This document shows positions 8,157-16,536 of a stretch of DNA of 64,000 bases, piece by piece (within the stretch, counting starts at the first letter, position 1; every line of letters starts with the position of its first letter). The notes under the pieces are model-generated. The model saw only the letters and a list, made by a program, of their open reading frames with translations. It ran no database searches and was not told the origin of the DNA. The stretch comes from an uncultured Prevotellaceae bacterium. Its GTDB lineage: Bacteria > Bacteroidota > Bacteroidia > Bacteroidales > Bacteroidaceae. The DNA lies in contig OMZE01000018.1 of NCBI GenBank assembly GCA_900315455.1, forward strand, positions 1-64,000, read 5' to 3'. Position numbers and translations under genes: made by a program.

Positions 8157-10589
8157 TTATTTATTGATTTTGGTTGTCGTCACCCTTCCGTCGGACCACA
8201 CACTGCGGACGATATAGACCGCAGGGGCGTTGCCCTGACGGGCTTCATTTATCTCGCGGCCTTGCAGATCGTAGAAGCGCTGGGAGACGAGCGAAGCACC
8301 CTCATGGGGCATGATGCCCGATGCTGAACGCACTACCGACACCGTAAGCCTGCTGTCGCATGACACCGCCGGAACCCTGACGCTGACGCTGTGGGTTGCG
8401 GCGTCATAGGTCCAGTCACTGGAAATCTCTCCGTTGACCTCCACCGACTGCGGCTCATCTTCCGAAAGGAATGTCATGGTGTAAGAACGCTCGCTGAGCA
8501 TGCCTTCGAAGGCGCCTTCACGGGGCATCACGGTGACGGTGATATTGCCTGGCGTGCGGGTCTGACTGATAGCCGTCATGGTATAGGCACCATCCATATA
8601 GGCCTGGGTATCGCCCTCGTCTTCATAGAGGTGCGCCATGCCGTCGGCACCAGGCACGATCTGGAGCAACAGTTCATTAGGAGCCGTCTTGAGGTTGTCG
8701 ACGGGAGGATTGCAGGGGATGATGGCACCAGCCCTGTAGAAATAGGGAATATCCTGCTGCTTGTAGTATCCGCTCAATGTCTGGTTGCCCTTGACAAGAC
8801 TGTTGCCACAGACATCAAACCAAGTGCCTTCGGGCAACCATGTATGATGGAAAGTGAGCCCGTTGTCGTCGGCAGGTGTCACTATGGGTGAGACGAGGAT
8901 GTCGTCGCCAAACATATACTCTCCCTCCTGACGGTAGGCCTCGTTTTCCTCCGGCCATTCATAATAGAGCGGACGGCAGATGGAGACGCCGGTGTCGTAA
9001 GCCCCGCGGGCGGCAGTGTAGATGTAGGGCATGAGCCGGTAGCGGAGGTTCACACAATCGAGCAAGAGCGGGAAATTGCTGAATTTCCATATACGCCGCT
9101 CATTGCCTTCCTGACTGGCACCATGGGTGCGGAAGATGGGAGAGAAAACGCCATACTGCATCCACCGCAACATCAGTTCGGGATTGGTGGGCGCTATCTG
9201 GATGTGGCCCCCCAAATCATGTCCCCAGTAACCGAAACACACATTGGATGCCGTGGCGGTGAAATAGGGTTGGAAAGCCAACGACCCAAAGGTGGAATAG
9301 GTGTCGCCGGAGAAGCCGATGGGATAGCGATGGCTGCCCAGTCCGCCCCAGCGGTGGAAGATGAACGGCCGTCGCTCGGGTCTGTTCACCCGCATATCAT
9401 TGTAGAACACATGATTGCACCAGAATGTCTCGCCAAGACCTTGCAAACGGGGATTGGTGAGGTTCTGCTGCCAGTCTATCCACCAGAAATCCACCCCCTC
9501 GCCTTCGCGCTCACGGATGATGTGTGAGAACATCGACTTATAGAACGTGGAGTCTTCCAACATCCAGGGCACGCGGTCGGTGTCGCCCATGCCCATGTCG
9601 GAACGAATCTCATCGAAATGGTCTTCGTGGGAGCCCACTCCGTCGGCGGGATGGAGATTCAGGCTCACCTTGATGCCCTGGTTATGCATCCACCGTATCA
9701 GTCCCTGGGGATTGGGGATGAGGTTCTTGTTCCATGTCCATCCTGTCCATCCGTCAAGATGCCAGTCCATGTCGAATATCATCACGTCGAGAGGAATGTC
9801 GTTCTGGTTGATATCGTTGACGAGGTCGATGAAGTCTTGCTGTGAATATCGCTGATACTTGCTGTACCAATAGCCCATGGCATAGAGCGGGGGCATGGGC
9901 TGGCGCCCTGCTATTTTTATATAGTCGCCTATGGCTTTCTTATACTCATGTCCATAGCCCATGAAATACCAGTCGAAAGCATTCTTGTCGACAGGCTGCG
10001 ACACCCATTCGATGCCATTGACGCTGTTTTCGAAGGCGAAAGTCGTGGAGCCGTCTCCACGCTGTGTTTTCGGCGACTCGTCGATGACAGCCCACCCGGC
10101 ACGCGACAGGATGCCATCCTCTAAATCAGGACGCTGATTGTCGCCGCTGGCCGTATCGAGCGTGCGCTTCGTGCCCTTGAGGTTGAGCGCGTCTTCTTTG
10201 CCGGGATACCATATCACCTCCTTGCTGTTGAGTTGGAAAGTGATGCTGAGGTTGTTGGGCGATTTCATCGCCGGACTGATAGTAGACCCCACCTTGTAGC
10301 GCAGCGTGAGGTATTCGGTCTCAATATAGAGATAGCCGTTTTCCTCACGGGTGGAGAACTCGGGAACGGGCAGGTTGCGGTTGACGACCGCAAAGGTGGC
10401 ACGGTCTTCGAACAATTGCCGTGTACTGTATTGTATGCGTATCATCTGGGGCGTGAGCACCGTGAAACGCGCCTTCCCCGAGGTCACGACAGCCTCGGGG
10501 TTGGCTTCAGGGTTGTTGCCCGGCTTTGCCCACAACTGCACGAAGCAGCATGTGAGCAGGGCGAGCAAAGAGAGAATTGTCTTTTTCAT
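8157..10589 (-). CDS. GH31 alpha-glycosidase (DUF5110-type), copy C
   Basis: 810 residues, signal peptide about 1-21. The order is N-terminal galactose-mutarotase-like domain, catalytic TIM barrel, proximal and distal beta domains (DUF5110-like), and a short C-terminal tail ('FYDLQGREINE'). The GH31 nucleophile is Asp372 in 'FWWIDWQQN' and the acid/base is Asp429 in 'GFSGDTYS'. The stretch 'DMDWHLDGWTGWTW' is typical of the subgroup that includes alpha-xylosidases and alpha-glucosidases. The ATG at 10589 was chosen because it opens a normal signal peptide; the frame extends upstream into the previous gene. Very similar to the GH31 at 16537-18789, so the two are tandem duplicates. Likely a periplasmic or surface exo-enzyme; substrate not resolved. 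Confidence 0.92.
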   Translation of the reverse strand: MKKTILSLLALLTCCFVQLWAKPGNNPEANPEAVVTSGKARFTVLTPQMIRIQYSTRQLFEDRATFAVVNRNLPVPEFSTREENGYLYIETEYLTLRYKVGSTISPAMKSPNNLSITFQLNSKEVIWYPGKEDALNLKGTKRTLDTASGDNQRPDLEDGILSRAGWAVIDESPKTQRGDGSTTFAFENSVNGIEWVSQPVDKNAFDWYFMGYGHEYKKAIGDYIKIAGRQPMPPLYAMGYWYSKYQRYSQQDFIDLVNDINQNDIPLDVMIFDMDWHLDGWTGWTWNKNLIPNPQGLIRWMHNQGIKVSLNLHPADGVGSHEDHFDEIRSDMGMGDTDRVPWMLEDSTFYKSMFSHIIREREGEGVDFWWIDWQQNLTNPRLQGLGETFWCNHVFYNDMRVNRPERRPFIFHRWGGLGSHRYPIGFSGDTYSTFGSLAFQPYFTATASNVCFGYWGHDLGGHIQIAPTNPELMLRWMQYGVFSPIFRTHGASQEGNERRIWKFSNFPLLLDCVNLRYRLMPYIYTAARGAYDTGVSICRPLYYEWPEENEAYRQEGEYMFGDDILVSPIVTPADDNGLTFHHTWLPEGTWFDVCGNSLVKGNQTLSGYYKQQDIPYFYRAGAIIPCNPPVDNLKTAPNELLLQIVPGADGMAHLYEDEGDTQAYMDGAYTMTAISQTRTPGNITVTVMPREGAFEGMLSERSYTMTFLSEDEPQSVEVNGEISSDWTYDAATHSVSVRVPAVSCDSRLTVSVVRSASGIMPHEGASLVSQRFYDLQGREINEARQGNAPAVYIVRSVWSDGRVTTTKINK

Positions 10590-10612
10590 TGGAATGATGT
10601 TTTGACCATAAC

Positions 10613-12748
10613 TCATTTTCTCTTTCGGGAGAGATTTATCCTCATGGTTGCTTCGGAGCCTTCCTGCCATGGGGAATAGGCTACACGGCCTTCGCTTACC
10701 AACCCGATGCGCAACACACGTGCGGGAGGCGTCATCTTGCCCTCCTTGCCTGTAACGCTGACAGTAAGCATCTTGCGGTCGACAGTAGCCTCAATACGCG
10801 AGAAGCAATAATTGCCATCACGGTAGCCGAAACCGTCGCCCTCGTCTTCATAAAGTGAGCCACAGGCTTTCAACTCTTTGTCGAGACAGACAAGAAGGGT
10901 GAGCGAGTCGGTGCGCAGTTCGTCGGTGCTTTGGGCAAGATTGGCTACAGGAATCACGGAGCCTGGACGTTGCAGCATGCGTGCCTGGTAGGCATCGGGA
11001 CGGCTCTCTAGGCAGAAAGGCTGCCAATTGTCTTTAGGCATAGCCACATTTTCCGCCCACCGGGGCACTATCATCATGTCGCCACCCAAGAGAAACGCAC
11101 GGTCTTCGCTTCGGAGAGAGCGGTCTTGTGCATCGGCCATGAAGAGAGGCCGCATGACCGGCATACCGTTGACACTCGCCTCTCTGAAAAGCGTGTAGAT
11201 GTAGGGCATGAGCCTGTATCGGCGCTCTATGGCAGTGCGGCAGGAATTGAGCACCTCGTCGCCGAACGCCCACGGTTCCTGGTCGACACTTCCCTTGATG
11301 CTGTGGTTGCGCACAAAGGGGAAGAACACCCCCATTGCCGTCCAGTCTGCCAGCAACTCGCCGTTGGCGCTCTCGCAGAAACCGCCTATGTCGGGACCGC
11401 TGAAAGGCTGTCCGGAGAGTCCTAGGGTAAGCGACATCGGTACACTGAGCCTCATCTGGTCGTTGGAAGAGAGGTTGTCGCCGGTCCAGGTGGCTGCATA
11501 GCGGTGGCCACCGAGAAAGTTGGAACGTGAAAGGATGAAGGGCCGTTTCGTGGGATTGGCAAGCAGAAGTCCCTGCTTACTTGCCCTCACCATATTCATT
11601 CCAAACACGTTATGGTAGCGGAGATGTGTAGAGGAGGCGAGGCCCTCGCCGCCGAGGTGGATATTGTCGACAGGCATGGTGCCACCAGGACCGCCAAAGA
11701 CTGACGGTTCGTTCATGTCGTTCCATACCCCGTCGATACCCTGTGCCATATAGTCTTTGTAGAGAGTGGCCCACCACATACGAACCTCCGGACGGGTGAA
11801 ATCAGGAAAATGGCATGCTCCCGGCCACACATCGCCCACGAAGGGTTTCCCGTCTTTGTCTTTCACCCAATAGTCGCCGACTGTTCCCTGGTCGTCGACG
11901 AAATAGCCTTTCTCCACCTTCACCCCTGGGTCGATCATGTAGACCGCCTTGAAGTGTTTCTGATGCAGATAATCGTTGAGTTGCTTGGGTTGGGGAAACT
12001 CTTTGGGATTGAACGTGAAAATCTTGTAACCGTCCATGTAGTCGATGTCCATCCAGATGACATCCGACGGGATGCGGTGACGGCGCAAGAGGTCGGCAAT
12101 CTCCTTGACACGGGTGTCGGGCTGATAACTGAACCTGCACTGCTGGTATCCAAGAGCCCAGAGAGGAGGCAGGTCCATGGTGCCGGTGAGTTGTACAAGA
12201 GCCTGCATCAGTGCCTGTGGACTCTCACGCTCGATGATGACCACACGGAAAGGCGGGCCGTCGCTCTCGAAGACAATCTCTGAGGAAGTCTTGATAGACT
12301 GCCGCCAAGTGTTGTCGGCGATGATGCCGAAGGCAGAGCCATCGCTGCGTACACCCATCACCCATGGGTGACTCTGGTAGAGGTGTGAGCCGTTGTCGAC
12401 ACTGTATGCCGGAGTATCTACATTCCAAAGTGAGATTTGACAACCGTTGCGCCGCAGGGGACCGGTGACCTCACCCGTTCCATAAAGGTCGACATCGTCG
12501 CCCACCTTGACCACCGCCACGCTCTTGCCGTCGCTGACGCTGAACTCGGGCCTCAACCGCCAGTCGTGCGGCAGCGGGTTGACGGCCACCGGCTCATGAA
12601 CGAACACTGGCGACGGCTGATGCTGCCGGGCATCATAATCCTTGGGATAGAACACCGCCACACGGTCTTCGTTAACGAAGGCTGCCTGAGCCATCGCCAA
12701 AGAGGCGACGGCCAGGCAGCAAACCAACAAACTGACTCTTTTAGTCAT
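10613..12748 (-). CDS. GH31 alpha-glucosidase, copy B
   Basis: 711 residues, signal peptide about 1-20 ('LAVASLAMA'). This is a canonical GH31: nucleophile Asp344 in 'GVWNDMNEPSVF' and acid/base Asp424 in 'TWTGDNLSS'. The N-terminal beta domain holds 'LYGTGEVTGPL', and the C-terminal beta domains are shorter than in the other two GH31 proteins here. The sequence is closer to classical alpha-glucosidases and glucosidase II-like enzymes than to copies A and C, so substrates probably differ. It lies 5 bp after the GLUG gene and 23 bp before copy C, in the same operon. Expected to release alpha-glucose from oligosaccharides in the periplasm. Confidence 0.92.
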   Translation of the reverse strand: MTKRVSLLVCCLAVASLAMAQAAFVNEDRVAVFYPKDYDARQHQPSPVFVHEPVAVNPLPHDWRLRPEFSVSDGKSVAVVKVGDDVDLYGTGEVTGPLRRNGCQISLWNVDTPAYSVDNGSHLYQSHPWVMGVRSDGSAFGIIADNTWRQSIKTSSEIVFESDGPPFRVVIIERESPQALMQALVQLTGTMDLPPLWALGYQQCRFSYQPDTRVKEIADLLRRHRIPSDVIWMDIDYMDGYKIFTFNPKEFPQPKQLNDYLHQKHFKAVYMIDPGVKVEKGYFVDDQGTVGDYWVKDKDGKPFVGDVWPGACHFPDFTRPEVRMWWATLYKDYMAQGIDGVWNDMNEPSVFGGPGGTMPVDNIHLGGEGLASSTHLRYHNVFGMNMVRASKQGLLLANPTKRPFILSRSNFLGGHRYAATWTGDNLSSNDQMRLSVPMSLTLGLSGQPFSGPDIGGFCESANGELLADWTAMGVFFPFVRNHSIKGSVDQEPWAFGDEVLNSCRTAIERRYRLMPYIYTLFREASVNGMPVMRPLFMADAQDRSLRSEDRAFLLGGDMMIVPRWAENVAMPKDNWQPFCLESRPDAYQARMLQRPGSVIPVANLAQSTDELRTDSLTLLVCLDKELKACGSLYEDEGDGFGYRDGNYCFSRIEATVDRKMLTVSVTGKEGKMTPPARVLRIGLVSEGRVAYSPWQEGSEATMRINLSRKRK

Positions 12749-12753
12749 GCTTC

Positions 12754-15744
12754 TTATTTAACCAAAACCTTTGTTACCGTACCATCGCTGTTGCGCACGA
12801 TGTTGATACCTCGCTGCAACTGCTGCTGGCGTGCGCCAGAAAGCGAATAGATAGCGCTGTCTGTGGTCTTGCCTGTCTCAACGGCAGCAATGCCAGTGTC
12901 GGCATTCATATAGTTGTCGCCGTCTTTCACTACCACGCCATGCGAAGACAAGAGCACTGGGTGGGCATCGGTTCCAAGCGTCTGGAAGAACACGTTCTGT
13001 CCGGCACCCTCGTTGAGCATGAAGCAGAGTTTGCCGCCCTTCACATCGTCTTCGGAAACCTGTGCGATATTGTCTTGCGCGCCATTGAGTTCATAGCAGT
13101 TGACGAACGACATGCTGCTGCCACTGTAACGGGCAAACGTACGTGTACCGTCTACCGACTCGGGAGCCACGTTGCCGCAGTTGAAGCAGTTGACAATCTC
13201 TCCATTGTCGCCAAGCCATCCTGAGATGGCACCACACTCGCGCTGTCCGATGATGTCGCCAGCGTTGTAGCAGTTGATGATACGCACATAAGCCTCGCTC
13301 AGGTCGTTCACACCGAGGATACCTGCGCCGTTGGCGCCGCTGGCACCCACATTGACCATGGCCTCATTGCCGCAATTCTCGATAGTGAGCACATTGCGCC
13401 CGATAGAAGTACCTACGATACCGGCGGAATAGCCTATTGAATAGATTTCGCAACTGCTGTCCACGGTCACGTTCTTGATGGTAGCGCCACTGACCACACC
13501 GAAGAGGCCCTTGTTGCCTTCCTGCGAGTCGATGAGCATATTCTTGATGACATAGCCATGTCCGTCGAAGGTGCCCTTGTAAGGACGCTTCACATCTTGT
13601 GAGTTTCCTTCTTCGTCGACTTGGTTGAAGCGTGTTCCAATGCCTTCGAATTCGATGCCTGCGAGGTCGATATCGTTGGCAAGGTCGATGATGACATTTC
13701 CGTCAACGGCACCGCTGTTGATATCGTCGGCAATAGCCTTAAGTTGGATTCCGGTGTGGATGAGACGTGCTCCACAAACCGAGCAGATATCATCGACATA
13801 CTGATGTTCGTCGCGCACAGGGTCGCCCTTGGTGTTGGAATAGGAAATGTCAGAACCTGCCGTACCGTCGCAGTTGAGCGAGCCATTGGCGTAAACCATA
13901 AGGTGAGAAGCGAAAGGCACGGGATAGGCATCCTCGCCAAGATTCTGGCGCCATGCATCGGTGCCGCCGTTGTTATCCAGGTTGTAGGCCAGTTCGCCGC
14001 TGCCCACACTCTCCTGGCTTACCATAGTGGCTGCATCTTCCCACATATCGGTGATATTGTCGGTGTAGAAGCAGTTGATCATATTGCGCACGTGGCGGGC
14101 GATGATAGTGGAGTTGCCGGTCATCTTGAGAACGGTAGGTGCCACATAGGTGTTTTCGATGACAGTCTCTACCTCGCCATGGGCATATCCGATGATAGCG
14201 GCAGTACCCTCACAGTCGGGGGCATCGATACCGCCCACGAAAGCACAGTTGCGGAAGGTGGGGTTGTTGTGGCACACGGCGCTGATACCGCCATGGGTGG
14301 CATCGCCGGGATAAGAACCGGTGATTTGCGTAGCCACCACCACATTCTCGATAAGAACAGTGCCATAGGTGGTGCTTACCAGACCTCCGGCATAGCGCTG
14401 TGTGCTCTCTATGCTGCCGTCGACCGTAAGGTTGCGCACTGTGGCGTTTTCGATGAACTTAAACAGTGCCACGCCATCGTAGGAAGAGTGGTACTCCACG
14501 GTGATGGTGTGCTCCTGACCGTCGAAGACACCCTCAAACGCCTTGTCGGTGTTCATAGTATAGGCATCGCCGCCAATCATCACATCCTTCTTGCTGTATT
14601 CAGTGAAATCGATGTCGGCAGTAAGGCGGGCATTCACCTTCTTCACGCCACTGTTGACAAGAGCAGCAAACCAGTTGAGTTCGATTGCATTGGAGAGGTC
14701 GTAGAATCCATCGGTAAGGGGAAGGAAGTCGGAGTCTACAGCACCGCAGACCGAGCACACGCCACCATCAAACTGATGGGGGTCGCGGTTGGATTCATTC
14801 ACGTTGGAGAATGTCACATCACCGGTCTTCGAAGAGCCGTCGCAGTTGAGGTCGCCTACAGCATAGACAGTGCCATGAGTAGAGAAAGGAACGGGATGCA
14901 GGTCCTCGCCCAGAGTCTGGAACCAGATAACATCGTCGGACTGGCTGCCATTAATCTGATAGCACACTGCGCCAGAACTCAGTTCATAGTCGTCGTCGCT
15001 GATGTAGGTTCCCTGATAGCCATAAGAATCGTAGTTGTTGACACCCTTGCCGTTGCCGTTGCGCCAGAGCGAGTTGTTGCCATCCATACCGATCACATAG
15101 CCGGTGTTGTAGCAATTGAAAATCTCGCTGCCATTGTCGCCTACCCAACCGCAGAAAGCAGCACACTCGCGGTCGCCGGAGATGCCTCCGGTATTGAAGC
15201 AGTTGTGCATCTTGATGCCACACTGGCTCCACATGCTCACGCCGCAGATACCGGCAGCATTCTCCTGTGAAGCACCGATACTGGCCTCATTGCCGCAATT
15301 CTCGAAGGTCACGCTTCCGCTGCCATTCGTACCACCGGCGATACCTGCCACGAAGCGCAGGCCCGAGATGGAGCACGATGCGTCGACGATGACATTCTTG
15401 ATGTAAGCGCCATCGCCTATCGTACCGAAGAGACCCACATACTCGGCCTCTGGGGTATCGATGACCATATTACGGATGAAGTGCTGCTGACCATCGAAAG
15501 TGCCTGTATACAGGCTGCTTGTCGTGCCTATGGGCATATGAGCCACGCCAGTCATGTCGATGTCGGCTGTCAGGGCGCCGGAGATGCCTCCGTTGCCACT
15601 TGCCACCATGTTGGAGAAATCCTCCAGATCCTGCGCATTGCCGATCTGATATACTCCGTCGATTTGATCCAAGGCAAAAGCCCTGGAACTGCCCATCCAA
15701 CAACAGATGAAGGACAAGGCCATTAAAAGTAAACTCTTTTTCAT
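12754..15744 (-). CDS. GLUG-repeat surface protein with C-terminal tail
   Basis: 996 residues, signal peptide about 1-24. It is built of three large repeat blocks. Each starts with a beta-helix-like stretch of GLUG-type repeats ('GTFDGQQHFIRNMVID', 'GVFDGQEHTITV', 'GTFDGHGYVIKNMLID'), with Asn- and Gly-rich strands such as 'IENCGNEA'. The first two blocks end in a Cys-pair linker ('CSVCGA') preceded by 'LNCDG'. The last ~45 residues ('IYSLSGARQQQLQRGINIV') match the tail seen on other secreted proteins here. GLUG repeats are found in adhesins and carbohydrate-active surface proteins. Its place between GH31 genes suggests it holds or scaffolds glycan at the surface. No catalytic motif recognised. 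Confidence 0.75.
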   Translation of the reverse strand: MKKSLLLMALSFICCWMGSSRAFALDQIDGVYQIGNAQDLEDFSNMVASGNGGISGALTADIDMTGVAHMPIGTTSSLYTGTFDGQQHFIRNMVIDTPEAEYVGLFGTIGDGAYIKNVIVDASCSISGLRFVAGIAGGTNGSGSVTFENCGNEASIGASQENAAGICGVSMWSQCGIKMHNCFNTGGISGDRECAAFCGWVGDNGSEIFNCYNTGYVIGMDGNNSLWRNGNGKGVNNYDSYGYQGTYISDDDYELSSGAVCYQINGSQSDDVIWFQTLGEDLHPVPFSTHGTVYAVGDLNCDGSSKTGDVTFSNVNESNRDPHQFDGGVCSVCGAVDSDFLPLTDGFYDLSNAIELNWFAALVNSGVKKVNARLTADIDFTEYSKKDVMIGGDAYTMNTDKAFEGVFDGQEHTITVEYHSSYDGVALFKFIENATVRNLTVDGSIESTQRYAGGLVSTTYGTVLIENVVVATQITGSYPGDATHGGISAVCHNNPTFRNCAFVGGIDAPDCEGTAAIIGYAHGEVETVIENTYVAPTVLKMTGNSTIIARHVRNMINCFYTDNITDMWEDAATMVSQESVGSGELAYNLDNNGGTDAWRQNLGEDAYPVPFASHLMVYANGSLNCDGTAGSDISYSNTKGDPVRDEHQYVDDICSVCGARLIHTGIQLKAIADDINSGAVDGNVIIDLANDIDLAGIEFEGIGTRFNQVDEEGNSQDVKRPYKGTFDGHGYVIKNMLIDSQEGNKGLFGVVSGATIKNVTVDSSCEIYSIGYSAGIVGTSIGRNVLTIENCGNEAMVNVGASGANGAGILGVNDLSEAYVRIINCYNAGDIIGQRECGAISGWLGDNGEIVNCFNCGNVAPESVDGTRTFARYSGSSMSFVNCYELNGAQDNIAQVSEDDVKGGKLCFMLNEGAGQNVFFQTLGTDAHPVLLSSHGVVVKDGDNYMNADTGIAAVETGKTTDSAIYSLSGARQQQLQRGINIVRNSDGTVTKVLVK

Positions 15745-15791
15745 TGTGATAAAGGATCTTTGGTTATTGGATAATTGGTAATTAATATGTT

Positions 15792-16526
15792 CTATTTCAC
15801 GATTGTTGCTTTCACCGTCTCATGGAACAGGTCGACAGTGATGCGATAGATGCCTTCCCTGCTGATGACCCACTTGGTATCATCGCCACCCACGCGCAAC
15901 TTGGTGTCGGTAAGGATGTCGGTGCCTTGCATGTAGGGATGCAGGTTCTTGGGATACCACCTGTCCTGCCCCTGGAATTTGAAACTCGTCGGTTCCTCGT
16001 TTTCGTCACGCTTCTTCAGTTCGCCTTCCCAGGTCCAGATGCAAGGGTTTTCAATATCCTGTGTCATCAGGAGCATCTTTCCTTCTTTCCATCCCGCCTC
16101 GGTGGCACCGCCGGCAATGAACAACTCGCCCCATGGCTGGAATATCTCACCTTTAAGCATCTTGCTGCGGGTATGCACAGTGAACTTGTATCTGTCTTCG
16201 GCTACTACCACCTGCCATGCCGGCGACTGGGCATCAGAGGTCTCGGCATACTGCAAGCCGTGATTGACGATATCGGCATCGGGAACGACAGGTGCGAGGA
16301 AGCGGGTGCCCTTCCCCACTTTCTTTGTCGTGACGACACGCAGCACACCTTCGTTCAGCGAACCGGCATACTTGAAGTCGCCGCCATCGACCTTTGTCAG
16401 TTTCTGTATCCCTCCAGGCACGGCACTGCCTGTTATCCATAGTTCCTGATAAGTCTGTGCCGACAAACTGTGGCATGACACCAGAATGGCTGCCAACAGG
16501 AATAATATCTTTTGCATCTTCATCAT
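15792..16526 (-). CDS. SusE/SusF-like glycan-binding protein, short paralogue
   Basis: 244 residues. The hydrophobic leader contains both a possible lipobox (LVSC, Cys18) and a signal-peptidase I site ('SLSAQ'), so anchoring is uncertain. Two modules begin with 'ELWITGSAVPGG' and 'ELFIAGGATEAG', each with a 'WTWEGEL'-type strand, as in the SusE/F C-terminal glycan-binding domains. It lacks the C-terminal tail of its paralogue at 7231-8145. It is the second gene of the operon, 10 bp downstream of GH31 copy A and 47 bp upstream of the GLUG gene. It probably presents oligosaccharide to the GH31 enzymes; ligand unknown. Confidence 0.75.
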   Translation of the reverse strand: MMKMQKILFLLAAILVSCHSLSAQTYQELWITGSAVPGGIQKLTKVDGGDFKYAGSLNEGVLRVVTTKKVGKGTRFLAPVVPDADIVNHGLQYAETSDAQSPAWQVVVAEDRYKFTVHTRSKMLKGEIFQPWGELFIAGGATEAGWKEGKMLLMTQDIENPCIWTWEGELKKRDENEEPTSFKFQGQDRWYPKNLHPYMQGTDILTDTKLRVGGDDTKWVISREGIYRITVDLFHETVKATIVK

Positions 16527-16536
16527 CTTCTTTTGC

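Noticed and set aside
13621-15270. Long plus-strand open frame (549 codons) opposite the GLUG gene
   Set aside because: It lies wholly antisense to a well-supported gene, with low-complexity translation (Val/Ile/Ala/Gly-rich) and no promoter. It reflects codon bias of the real strand.
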